Shown: positions 8,028 to 15,325 of the stretch, one piece after another | Position numbering within the stretch: position 1 is the first letter of the stretch | How the letters are laid out: every line of letters begins with the position of its first letter | The notes under the pieces: generated by a model | Seen by the model: only the letters and a program-made list of their open reading frames with translations | Told to the model about the DNA's origin: nothing | The model's database searches: none | Made by a program: the position numbers and the translations under genes | Source of the DNA: CAYHGX01 sp964356355 | Lineage (GTDB): Bacteria > Patescibacteriota > Gracilibacteria > UBA1369 > LOWO2-01-FULL-3 | Assembly (NCBI GenBank): GCA_964356355.1 | Contig: CAYHGX010000013.1 | Location: 1-46,884, forward strand | Direction: 5' to 3' | DNA length: 46,884 nucleotides

Positions 8028-9340
8028 TCCTCGAACTTGTAAATCACCTTCATTTCTTCTGGGGGCTGAGAAAGGGAGTTGTTTAGTTTGTCAGCTTCCT
8101 GGGCTTTATCCATAAGGCCTTTTACATCAATCATCGGAGCCCCTGGCTCACTACTATCTACCTGTTCGTGGCTTGGGTGTGTCTCCAGGCGGTGTGCCTG
8201 AAATTTACGCAGATACTCAATCAACTTATACTCGGCATCGCGTAGAGTGGTCTTTTCAAAGCGGAAACCGGCCGCTTGAGTGTGTCCACCGCCACCAAAA
8301 TTTTCAGCGATCTTGGCAGCATCAATTGCAGAAGAGGTTGTGCGCATACTAACTGTAATTGATCCATCCTTCTTTTCTTTCATGAGAAAAATCACCTCTG
8401 CACCAGGCGCATTTGACATTAATTCATCAATGATATCGCCGGTTTGCTCCTCTAAACTTTCAGTATCCTTGAAATCCTGTTGGCTTACCGTAGACCACAC
8501 AATGCGATATTCATCATCAGTCTGAATTTTTGAAAGCACGCGGCCCCACAGCTTCAGCTGGCTTAGTTGTTTTGTTTTATAAATCTGCTGAATAATCTCC
8601 TGTTGGCGAGCACCGTAGGCAATAAGATCCGCAGAGATCTCAAAAGATTTTGGTGTGGTATTGGCGTTCTGAAAACTTCCAGTGTCGGTAATAATTCCAG
8701 TAAGCAAAAGAGTGGCGATGTCCTCATCCATAATTTCCATATCTTCCGAATGGCCTAGTTCCAAAAGTAACGGGAACAGCAATTCTGTAGTAGAAGAAGC
8801 CATAATATCAACATAGTTCACCTTTCCAAAATGAGTATTTGAGATATGATGGTCGATATTTATTACCGGAACTTGGTAAAAGATCTCGGGATTATTTTCG
8901 TAAATATCCTTTAGTTGCTTCAATTCAGCCGTGTCCACAGTAATAATTAAATCGAAGTTTAGTTTTCCTTTATTAAAAAAGACATCCTTTTCGCTAAATC
9001 TTCCGTCTTTTGGGGTAATGATAATATTGATTTTATCACCATCAATCAGGCTTTTTATGGAATCAACCTTTGTACTTTTACAATCAAGAGTGATAACAAA
9101 ATCACTAGAGGAAACCAGTTTGTCTCCTACAATCTTGATATTTGGAAGAAACTGTAAAAGATCCGGCACTGAGTCATTACAAACAACCGTCACGTCCTTA
9201 TTTAGCTTTTTTAATGCCAGATAAAGAGAAACTGCACTCCCGAGGGAATCTCCGTCGGCTGGAGTAGAAGGTAAAACCAAGATGTTCTGGCTTTTCTTAA
9301 TCAACTCAACGATCTGTTTTTGCGTATTTTGGTTGCTCAT
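8024..9340 (-). CDS. DHH/DHHA1 phosphoesterase, NrnA-like
   Basis: A 438-residue protein of the DHH family; relatives degrade very short RNAs and/or dephosphorylate pAp, or cleave cyclic dinucleotides. Motif I reads STPADGDSLGS at 25-35, with both Asp residues kept but Ser25 where NrnA enzymes have a metal-binding His. Motif II is LIITVDTAEL near 131-140, DHH is at 163-165, GIITDTGSF at 215-223, and the DHHA1 substrate loop FGGGGHTQAAG at 348-358. The C-terminal ~60 residues are a hydrophilic extension. It is transcribed from its own consensus promoter and converges on the malic enzyme gene with a 4-base overlap. Confidence 0.85.
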   Translation of the reverse strand: MSNQNTQKQIVELIKKSQNILVLPSTPADGDSLGSAVSLYLALKKLNKDVTVVCNDSVPDLLQFLPNIKIVGDKLVSSSDFVITLDCKSTKVDSIKSLIDGDKINIIITPKDGRFSEKDVFFNKGKLNFDLIITVDTAELKQLKDIYENNPEIFYQVPVINIDHHISNTHFGKVNYVDIMASSTTELLFPLLLELGHSEDMEIMDEDIATLLLTGIITDTGSFQNANTTPKSFEISADLIAYGARQQEIIQQIYKTKQLSQLKLWGRVLSKIQTDDEYRIVWSTVSQQDFKDTESLEEQTGDIIDELMSNAPGAEVIFLMKEKKDGSITVSMRTTSSAIDAAKIAENFGGGGHTQAAGFRFEKTTLRDAEYKLIEYLRKFQAHRLETHPSHEQVDSSEPGAPMIDVKGLMDKAQEADKLNNSLSQPPEEMKVIYKFED

Positions 9341-9361
9341 TTATTTGTTCAATATCTCGAT

Positions 9362-9390
9362 ATTATATAACTATTTTCAAGAATTGTCAA
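9362..9390 (-). promoter_or_regulatory. Consensus sigma-70 promoter for the DHH phosphoesterase gene
   Basis: On the minus strand, TTGACA (9390-9385) and TATAAT (9367-9362) are perfect matches separated by exactly 17 bases. The TGA inside the -35 box is the stop codon of recJ. The predicted leader is about 15 bases. Confidence 0.8.
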
Positions 9391-11048
9391 ACAACCAGGA
9401 AATCCATTGCCATTAACTGTAAGTTTTCTGTTGAGTTCCATCTATTGATCTCTAGGCTAAAAACGAGGTCCATGAGACTGTTCTCTTGCAGTGACTTGGC
9501 AAATTTACCCATCTGAAAGGCAATTACCTCCACATTTCTTCCTCCAATTTGAACTGCAAATTTCAAATGCTCGCCAGACTTGCCAACCAAACTAAGCCCT
9601 AATGGTCGAAGACCTCTCATGAGAAAAGTTGGCTTTCTATTCTCAATTCCAAATGGTTTGAGAGCTTCTATTTCACTGATTAGGTCGAAGGAGACATCCT
9701 GTTCGTCCAGCTCACAATCTATCTCTAAAACAGGCTTGAACTCCTGGGTTGAAAGCTTCTTTTCCGCATAAAGCTCTATTTCTTCCTTGAACCTAGCCAA
9801 ACTCTCTTTTTTCAAATTAAACCCAGCGGCCTGAGCGTGTCCGCCAAAACTCAAAAAGTGCTCCTTCATAGTGCTAAAAGCCTCAATCACATTAAAGTAT
9901 TCAGGACTACGGGCAGAAGCCACAAGTACATCACCAAAATCCTGCATTATGATTACTGGCCGCCCATAGCGTTCAACAAGTCTAGAGGCCACTAATCCTA
10001 ATATACCAACATGCCATCCAGGATTCTCGGCCACCAAAATGTTGGGCATTTTCTCTCCATCACAAAAGAATTTCTCCGCCTCTTCAATGGCACTCTCGGT
10101 CATTATTTTGCGTTTTTCATTGAGCTCCTCTAGCTCTTTTCCTAGTAGCGCTGACTTTTCACCGTTTTCCTCCTGTAGAAGCAGCGAAAGGGCAGTATAT
10201 GGACTACCAATTCTACCGGCGGCATTGATTCTTGGTGCTAATCTATACCCTATTTTAGAGGTATCAAGAATGTCTTCGTCCTTGACTCCAGCAATGTCTA
10301 CAAGAGCTTTGAGCCCTCCCCATTTTGTATGAGACAACATTTGTAACCCACGTTTTACTATAAGTCGATTTTCGTCACGTAGGACTCCCAAATCGGCCAC
10401 AGTTCCTAAACTAGCGAGGTCCAATAATGATTCGAAGAATTCTGGTTTGGCTTCCTGGAGATTGCGTTTTATGAGTGCTTGAGCCAATTTCAGCGCAACA
10501 CCTGCACCTGTAAGCTCGGAAAAGGGATAGGTGTCACCAACTATTTTGGGATGAATGATCGCATAGGCATCGTGTGGAAATTTCTCTGGAACCTGATGGT
10601 GATCGGTAATAATCGTGTCGATTCCAATGTTTTTTGCTTTTGTGACAACGTCTGCACAAGAGATGCCGCAATCTACAGTAATAAGAAGTTTGATATTTTT
10701 CTCGGCAAACTCATCGATAAATTTTCCTGAAAGGCCGTATCCATCCTCTACACGGTGCGGCAAACGATAAGAAACTGCTGCATTTAATTTCTTTAAACAG
10801 TGAACAAGAATAGCGGTGCCACTGATCCCGTCTACGTCATAATCTCCAAAAATAATTATGCGTTCCTGATCGGCAATAGTCTTTTCAATCCGTTCACAGG
10901 CCTTTTCCATGTCTTTAAAAAGGAAAGGATCATGAAATTCGCGTAAATCATTAATAGGTCTAAATCCCCTATTTAGCATTAGTTTTTCTAAAACTGGAAG
11001 GATTTTATCTGAGTTCTTAATGTGCCATTTCTTACCTAGGACTGACAT
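9387..11048 (-). CDS. recJ: Single-stranded-DNA-specific exonuclease RecJ
   Basis: A 553-residue 5'-3' exonuclease of recombination and repair. The start MSVLGKKWHI is chosen because it matches the usual RecJ N-terminus; the frame is open upstream but encodes unrelated sequence from the intergenic element. DYDVDGISG is at 69-77, VDCGIS at 125-130 and TDHHQVP at 148-154. LTGAGVALKLAQAL follows, and the DHHA1 loop SFGGHAQAAGFNL is at about 385-397, before a C-terminal OB-fold region. It lies last in the miaA-mazG-recJ unit, separated from mazG by 84 bases that hold a GC-rich repeat. It ends in TGA. Confidence 0.95.
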   Translation of the reverse strand: MSVLGKKWHIKNSDKILPVLEKLMLNRGFRPINDLREFHDPFLFKDMEKACERIEKTIADQERIIIFGDYDVDGISGTAILVHCLKKLNAAVSYRLPHRVEDGYGLSGKFIDEFAEKNIKLLITVDCGISCADVVTKAKNIGIDTIITDHHQVPEKFPHDAYAIIHPKIVGDTYPFSELTGAGVALKLAQALIKRNLQEAKPEFFESLLDLASLGTVADLGVLRDENRLIVKRGLQMLSHTKWGGLKALVDIAGVKDEDILDTSKIGYRLAPRINAAGRIGSPYTALSLLLQEENGEKSALLGKELEELNEKRKIMTESAIEEAEKFFCDGEKMPNILVAENPGWHVGILGLVASRLVERYGRPVIIMQDFGDVLVASARSPEYFNVIEAFSTMKEHFLSFGGHAQAAGFNLKKESLARFKEEIELYAEKKLSTQEFKPVLEIDCELDEQDVSFDLISEIEALKPFGIENRKPTFLMRGLRPLGLSLVGKSGEHLKFAVQIGGRNVEVIAFQMGKFAKSLQENSLMDLVFSLEINRWNSTENLQLMAMDFLVV

Positions 11049-11092
11049 TGTATTAATTAAAGGGAATTGGTGCGCTCCTGGAGGATTCTGGC

Positions 11093-11155
11093 ACCTCACT
11101 TCGGCGCTGCGCGCGCTTAAGTGACTTAGTTGTTAGCACTCGCTTCGCTCGCGCT
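11093..11155. repeat. Dispersed GC-rich intergenic element, copy 1
   Basis: This stretch starts ACCTCACTTCGGCG and ends TAGCACTCGCTTCGCTCG. It closely resembles 42089-42150 in the same orientation, with TTGTTAGCA shared exactly. It contains a hairpin with arms 11096-11107 and 11113-11124 (one mismatch) around a five-base loop. It sits between mazG and recJ and supplies the last codons of mazG. Confidence 0.6.
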
Positions 11156-11522
11156 CTTTCTCTTTATTCTTGCGCCACATTTCTAGGGCTTCTTCCGGTG
11201 TTGAGACTTTGTCATCGCCGAAAACCCAAGTGTGTCGTGAAATAATTTTTTCGCTAATGCCTGCAATCACCCCGTCCATGTCGAAATGGCCATGTTCTTT
11301 GGCAATCTGGGTAATCATTACCAGCTGAAAAAGCACATCACCAAGCTCTTCCTTGAGGTTTTCGTAGTCACCATTTTCCACGGCCTGATGCACTTCTTGA
11401 ACCTCTTCGTCGGTGTGCTTGAGCATGCTTTCGATGGTCTGTTTGCGGTCCCATGGGCAACCCGTATCGGAGCGAAGTTTCGCTGCCAGCTCACACAGGT
11501 CTTGAAAGCTTCTTTTAGACAT
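11133..11522 (-). CDS. mazG: MazG-family nucleoside triphosphate pyrophosphohydrolase
   Basis: A 129-residue single-domain MazG protein, half the length of E. coli MazG. It has GCPWDRKQT at 21-29, the metal-binding EEVQE at 39-43 and EELGD at 58-62, and the C-terminal SRHTWVFGD. Such enzymes hydrolyse (d)NTPs, often to clear aberrant nucleotides. The final residues KEKERERSEC are read through a GC-rich dispersed element and are probably not functional. Its ATG shares one base with the miaA stop (TAATG), indicating translational coupling. Confidence 0.9.
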   Translation of the reverse strand: MSKRSFQDLCELAAKLRSDTGCPWDRKQTIESMLKHTDEEVQEVHQAVENGDYENLKEELGDVLFQLVMITQIAKEHGHFDMDGVIAGISEKIISRHTWVFGDDKVSTPEEALEMWRKNKEKERERSEC

Positions 11523-12445
11523 TAAGTTTTGAGAAAGTTATTTAATTCACCTGGAGTAAGCCAATGGATTCCATTGTAGCGCCTGAACCAGGTCATTTGG
11601 CGCTTTGCATAGCGTCGCGTATTGCGCTTAAGTATTTCTATGCAATCAGCTAGCGGCATCTCGCCCTTGAGGTAAGGAACTATTTCCTTTACGCCAAGCG
11701 AAGACATCGCCGGTAAGGGCTCACTATACCCCTTCTTTAGTAGCATTTCCACCTCTTCTACTAGCCCTCGTTTTATTTGATTATCTACTCTTAGGTTTAC
11801 TCTTTCATAAAGCTCTTCTCTAGGCCAATTAATTCCTACCATAAATACATTGTCGGCAACAGAGCTTTTGGTTGGGGGGAGCATCTTTTTACTTGCTTGG
11901 GCAACCTCGATGGCGCGTATTACATAACGAAGATTGTTGTGATGAATTTCTTGAGCTTTCTGGGGAGATAGGTTTTGAAGCTGTAAGTGAACATACTCTG
12001 TCCCCTTAGCTTTGGCCTCTTCTTCAAGCTTTTGCCTGAGCTCGGGGTTTGGAGCTATTCTCGGCATACTATAATCTTCTATCAAGGAACTGATATATAG
12101 GCCTGTGCCTCCTACCAGCATAGGAATATGCATACGCGCACGAATCTCGGCAATCTTTTCCTCAGCGAGGTCGCGATATTCGGCTGCGGTGAGAGGATGA
12201 TCGGGATCGGTTATACCCAACAGATGATGAGCAACTCCCTCTTGCTGATCGACTGGCAGGGAATCGGTACCGATATCCATTTGCCTATAAATTTGGCGGG
12301 AGTCGGTGGAGATGATTTCGCCATCTATTTGATGCGCGATTTTCAATGAAAGGGCCGTTTTCCCTGAAGCAGTTGGGCCAAGCACCACAACGAGTGGATC
12401 TTTGGCCTTGGAAAGGAATTTTTTTAATTCTATTTGGATCTCCAT
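11522..12445 (-). CDS. miaA: tRNA dimethylallyltransferase MiaA
   Basis: A 307-residue enzyme that prenylates N6 of A37 in tRNAs reading UNN codons. The P-loop GPTASGKT is at 23-30, followed by STDSRQIYRQMDIGT, VAHHLLG, GGTGLYISSLI and the C-terminal TRRYAKRQMTWFRR. Length is normal. It is first in the miaA-mazG-recJ unit and divergent from rplJ across about 210 bases that mostly belong to the rplJ leader. Confidence 0.96.
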   Translation of the reverse strand: MEIQIELKKFLSKAKDPLVVVLGPTASGKTALSLKIAHQIDGEIISTDSRQIYRQMDIGTDSLPVDQQEGVAHHLLGITDPDHPLTAAEYRDLAEEKIAEIRARMHIPMLVGGTGLYISSLIEDYSMPRIAPNPELRQKLEEEAKAKGTEYVHLQLQNLSPQKAQEIHHNNLRYVIRAIEVAQASKKMLPPTKSSVADNVFMVGINWPREELYERVNLRVDNQIKRGLVEEVEMLLKKGYSEPLPAMSSLGVKEIVPYLKGEMPLADCIEILKRNTRRYAKRQMTWFRRYNGIHWLTPGELNNFLKT

Positions 12446-12467
12446 GGCAAGATTTTAGCAGAAACAT

Positions 12468-12495
12468 TTGACTTCGATAGCTTTTCTGATAAATT
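12468..12495 (+). promoter_or_regulatory. Promoter of rplJ-rplL
   Basis: TTGACT at 12468-12473 and TAAATT at 12490-12495 are 16 bases apart, and TGA just before the -10 makes it an extended -10 element. Transcription would begin near 12502, exactly at the start of the L10 leader. Confidence 0.6.
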
Positions 12496-12501
12496 ACTCA
12501 C

Positions 12502-12642
12502 GTCATAGACAGTGGGCAGAGGGCCATCGAGGCCTGAATAAGACCCACCGAGACGACAACTAGAGGCTTTAAGCCGTTCGCTCAAGGTTAAGGAGCGCAA
12601 TTTGTCTCGATCTATGATTTCATTACAAAGATCGAGTTTTTT
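12502..12642 (+). ncRNA. Ribosomal protein L10 leader with attenuator
   Basis: The 5' UTR of rplJ matches the known L10 leader pattern: TAGACAGTGGG (12506-12516), a small GGCC/GGCC hairpin, an AATAAG segment, then CCCACCGAG (12544-12552) whose CCCAC pairs with GTGGG at 12512-12516. In this leader family the L10-L12 complex binds the folded RNA to repress its own operon. Further down, CGCTC (12579-12583) pairs with GAGCG (12593-12597), and a terminator hairpin follows. CGAGAC at 12549-12554 can instead pair with GTCTCG at 12604-12609, which would break the terminator. Confidence 0.8.
12606..12642 (+). terminator. Intrinsic terminator (attenuator) in the L10 leader
   Basis: A perfect 8-bp stem, CTCGATCT (12606-12613) with AGATCGAG (12629-12636), has a 15-base loop and six T residues directly after it. 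It lies 12 bases before the rplJ ATG, so it must be regulated or leaky for the operon to be expressed. Confidence 0.75.
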
Positions 12643-12654
12643 AATTAAAATCAC

Positions 12655-13188
12655 ATGCCACAAACAAAAGCACAGAAAGTGGAATTACTAGCAGAGTTGG
12701 TTGAGAGCCTAAAGAACTCCAAATCTGTAGTATTCGCGGACTTTCAGGGTATTACAGTGAAAGAAATGAAAGCTATCCGACGTGAAATGGCTAGCAAAGG
12801 TGTAAAATTCAAAATCGCTAAGAAAACACTTTTTAAGCTTGCAGCTAAGGAAAGTGGTTATGCTGATATTCCAAATGAGGTAGTAGAGGGTCCAGTTGGT
12901 GCAGCTTTCAGTATGGAAGATGAGCTTGCTGGTGCAAAAATCGTTTATACATTCGCAAAGAAAAATGCCAATCTTAAACTAAGAGGTTCTCTATACGAAG
13001 GGCGCGTGCTTTCTGTTGCTGAAACTAAAGAATTGGCAATAATCCCAAGCAAAGAGGAGCTTATTGCGAAGGTACTTTACCTATTCAAATATCCGATTCA
13101 AGGTTTCCATGGTGTTCTCAACAATACTTTATCAGGCTTTGTCCGAGTTCTTGACGCAGTTCGAGAACAGAAGGAAAAGGCTGTTTAA
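12655..13188 (+). CDS. rplJ: 50S ribosomal protein L10
   Basis: A 177-residue L10, the base of the ribosomal stalk. It has the family N-terminus (KVELLAELVESLKNSKSVVFADFQGITV), the rRNA-binding RREMASKGVKFKIAKKTL and the GPVGAAF segment, and ends in a helical tail that would hold L7/L12 dimers. It is followed after 24 bases by rplL. The usual upstream rplK-rplA and downstream rpoB are absent here. Confidence 0.97.
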   Translation: MPQTKAQKVELLAELVESLKNSKSVVFADFQGITVKEMKAIRREMASKGVKFKIAKKTLFKLAAKESGYADIPNEVVEGPVGAAFSMEDELAGAKIVYTFAKKNANLKLRGSLYEGRVLSVAETKELAIIPSKEELIAKVLYLFKYPIQGFHGVLNNTLSGFVRVLDAVREQKEKAV

Positions 13189-13212
13189 TAAATATATTTT
13201 AACTTTAAAACT

Positions 13213-13620
13213 ATGTCTGAAGACACAAAAGTTGAGCTAAGCAAGGATGCAGAAAAAGTAATGGAATTGGTTGAAAAACTATCAGTTCTAGAACTTGCTG
13301 GTCTAGTTAAAGCTCTTGAGGAGAAGTTTGGTGTTTCTGCTGCTGCTCCTATGATGATGGCTGGTGCTCCAGCTGGTGGTGGTGCTGGTGAAGAGGCTGC
13401 TGCTGATAGCGGCAAAAAGACTGTAATGCTTACAGGTGCAGGTGGTCAGAAGATCGCTGTAATCAAAGTAGTACGTGAATTGACTGGTCTTGGTCTTAAA
13501 GAGGCTAAAGACGTAGTTGATGCGGCTCCAGCTAAATTGAAAGAAGGTGTTGATAAGGCTGAAGCTGAAGAAATCAAGAAGAAACTTGAAGAGGTTGGTG
13601 CTAGCGTGGATTTAGTGTAA
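13213..13620 (+). CDS. rplL: 50S ribosomal protein L7/L12
   Basis: A 135-residue L7/L12. The N-terminal dimerisation helices (VMELVEKLSVLELAGLVKAL) are followed by an Ala/Gly/Met hinge at about residues 42-70. The C-terminal factor-binding domain has KIAVIKVVRELTGLGLKEAK and ends GASVDLV. The strand entering the C-terminal domain (KKTVMLTGAGG) is slightly unusual. An intrinsic terminator starts 26 bases later, so the operon is just rplJ-rplL. Confidence 0.97.
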   Translation: MSEDTKVELSKDAEKVMELVEKLSVLELAGLVKALEEKFGVSAAAPMMMAGAPAGGGAGEEAAADSGKKTVMLTGAGGQKIAVIKVVRELTGLGLKEAKDVVDAAPAKLKEGVDKAEAEEIKKKLEEVGASVDLV

Positions 13621-13645
13621 TAGTGTTTTTAAGAAACTTTGGAAA

Positions 13646-13675
13646 GGGGTGGCCGAAATGGCCCCCCCCTTTTTT
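13646..13675 (+). terminator. Intrinsic terminator of rplJ-rplL
   Basis: The arm GGGGTGGCC (13646-13654) pairs with GGCCCCCCC (13660-13668), with one mismatch, around loop GAAAT. T residues follow at 13670-13675. Confidence 0.85.
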
Positions 13676-13691
13676 GTTGGAGAGTAAACAA

Positions 13692-13719
13692 AGAGCCCCA
13701 GTTTTAAGTTTGGGGCTCT
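13692..13719 (-). terminator. Terminator of the propeller lipoprotein gene
   Basis: A perfect 9-bp stem (AGAGCCCCA with TGGGGCTCT) lies 18 bases beyond the lipoprotein stop. On the minus strand it is followed by TTGTTT. Confidence 0.7.
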
Positions 13720-13737
13720 GTTCGGTGAACTCTTTTA

Positions 13738-15183
13738 CTATTTAGCCAAATCGATAGTTAGGCTCTTGTTGTTAGCGAAATTCAAAGTCAGAACGTCGTT
13801 TTTGTAGGTGTGCTGAACTTCTCGTGAGCCTGCCGGCAAGGAGTCCATGAATTCCTTTAAATCGATATCGCGATCAAAGAATTTTCCGGATGTTAAGTTG
13901 TAAACACCGATAGAAAAATCTGCCCATTCGCCCATCATGTCGTTCATATCGTTGCTCAAAAACACCAGATACTTCTGATCATCAGTGATAAAAAGAGCTG
14001 ATTGCTCTGGGGACTGGCCACTGTAAACTTTATCGCTTGGAGCAATAAGTTTCGGGAATTTGTCCTCCTTACCAAGAACCTCGAGGCCGGATTCCGTTAG
14101 CAAGTAATATTGATCGTTAAAGAAAACTAAAGCATTAGTCTGCTTCCATTTGAAGGCAAATGACTGCCACTTTGAGCCATCGAAAACCTTCATCTCTGGA
14201 TGAGAAGCCCCAGGCTGGCTATAAACAAGTTCTGAATTGGTGTAGGACTCGGTGGGTGGTAGATATTTCGCAACATTTCCTTCAAAGTTGTTGTAATCAG
14301 CGGTGTAAACTGTTGTCCAACTATCGTTTGTGGGATCAAATTTCTTTAAAACCATATCATGTGGTCCCCCATCCTGGAACCAAGTAAAAATACCCTTATC
14401 AGAAACAATAAACTGATTAAAATCGATTCTGTCGGTTTCTTTAGTTTTGAAATAGGTTGGCCCATAGGCTGTCCAGGTATCGCTTTTGTAATCATATTGG
14501 GAAGCGCCGCCTTCACTATAGGCACTGGCAATTACCTGAGCCCAAACTTCACCGTTCCTAGCATGTACTCGAGCGTTAAACTTGGTACCACCCGCTTTTA
14601 GTTCTGCCCCATAAAATGCAACTTTTTGGCTTTCAGCATCAATCTTGGCTACCCCTTCAAAAGTACCAACCCAAAGATATTTACCATCTACGGATAGCTG
14701 GAGATTTTGTACGTTATTTAAACCGTTTTTTTGATCATAAAAATTTACGATTTTGTTGGATTCTAAATTGATTTCGTAAATGCCCTTGTTGTAGCAGGCA
14801 ACAAAAAGAGAGTTCTTTAAGATTGCCAAATCATCGGCGCACTCAACCTGTGCAGTGTCTGTATAGGCAAGCATTTCTCCCTTCCAGTTATATTCAGCAA
14901 CATGAGGATAACCAAGTATAAAAAGCCGATTATTCCAGACCTCTGCTCTAGCTAGGCGCCCACGCCCATCCATGCTGGGAAAATCTGTGAGCTTGAGATT
15001 TTTAAAATCAGACTTTGGGATTTCAGTAAGGAAAACTCCTGGGAAAAAGACGCCTGCCTGTGAAACTGGCTGATCAACCTGCGGCTCTGGAGCTGAAACT
15101 ACAGGAACGGATGGAGCCGGGGCTTTACTGCATCCAAAGGCAAAAATAGTCACTAATCCTAGTAAAATCACTGATTTTTTCAT
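13738..15183 (-). CDS. Lipoprotein with beta-propeller-like repeats
   Basis: A 481-residue predicted lipoprotein. The signal peptide MKKSVILLGLVTIFAFGC ends in a lipobox-like FAFGC with Cys18 as the lipidation site, then a Pro/Ser/Val-rich linker to about residue 45. The rest is built of repeated short strands resembling propeller blades, for example NRLFILGYPHVAEYNWKG, GKYLWVGTFEGVAKIDAESQ and QYYLLTESGLEVLGKED. The blades resemble two-component-regulator propellers, but no regulator domain is attached. The ligand or partner is unknown. It is monocistronic between its own promoter and terminator. Confidence 0.75.
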   Translation of the reverse strand: MKKSVILLGLVTIFAFGCSKAPAPSVPVVSAPEPQVDQPVSQAGVFFPGVFLTEIPKSDFKNLKLTDFPSMDGRGRLARAEVWNNRLFILGYPHVAEYNWKGEMLAYTDTAQVECADDLAILKNSLFVACYNKGIYEINLESNKIVNFYDQKNGLNNVQNLQLSVDGKYLWVGTFEGVAKIDAESQKVAFYGAELKAGGTKFNARVHARNGEVWAQVIASAYSEGGASQYDYKSDTWTAYGPTYFKTKETDRIDFNQFIVSDKGIFTWFQDGGPHDMVLKKFDPTNDSWTTVYTADYNNFEGNVAKYLPPTESYTNSELVYSQPGASHPEMKVFDGSKWQSFAFKWKQTNALVFFNDQYYLLTESGLEVLGKEDKFPKLIAPSDKVYSGQSPEQSALFITDDQKYLVFLSNDMNDMMGEWADFSIGVYNLTSGKFFDRDIDLKEFMDSLPAGSREVQHTYKNDVLTLNFANNKSLTIDLAK

Positions 15184-15205
15184 GGGTTGTTGGTTAATGG
15201 CTTTT

Positions 15206-15214
15206 AGTATACCA
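15206..15214 (-). promoter_or_regulatory. Extended -10 promoter of the propeller lipoprotein
   Basis: The minus strand reads TGGTATACT: TATACT at 15211-15206 preceded by TGG. No good -35 box is seen at the right distance, as is usual for extended -10 promoters. The leader is about 18 bases. Confidence 0.5.
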
Positions 15215-15267
15215 ATCTGAGCTCAAAAAGCATCATTATCAGTACTCGCTTTTGGTGACCTTTGGGC

Positions 15268-15296
15268 TTTACCCAAGAGCCGATATTTGGTATAAT
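15268..15296 (+). promoter_or_regulatory. Promoter of the type IV pilus operon
   Basis: TTTACC (15268-15273) and a perfect TATAAT (15291-15296) are 17 bases apart, and the -10 is preceded by TGG. An inverted repeat TTGGG/CCCAA at 15262-15276 overlaps the -35 box and could be an operator. Confidence 0.7.
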
Positions 15297-15325
15297 ATAG
15301 AGATTAAATTAAAACAAAAACAAAG

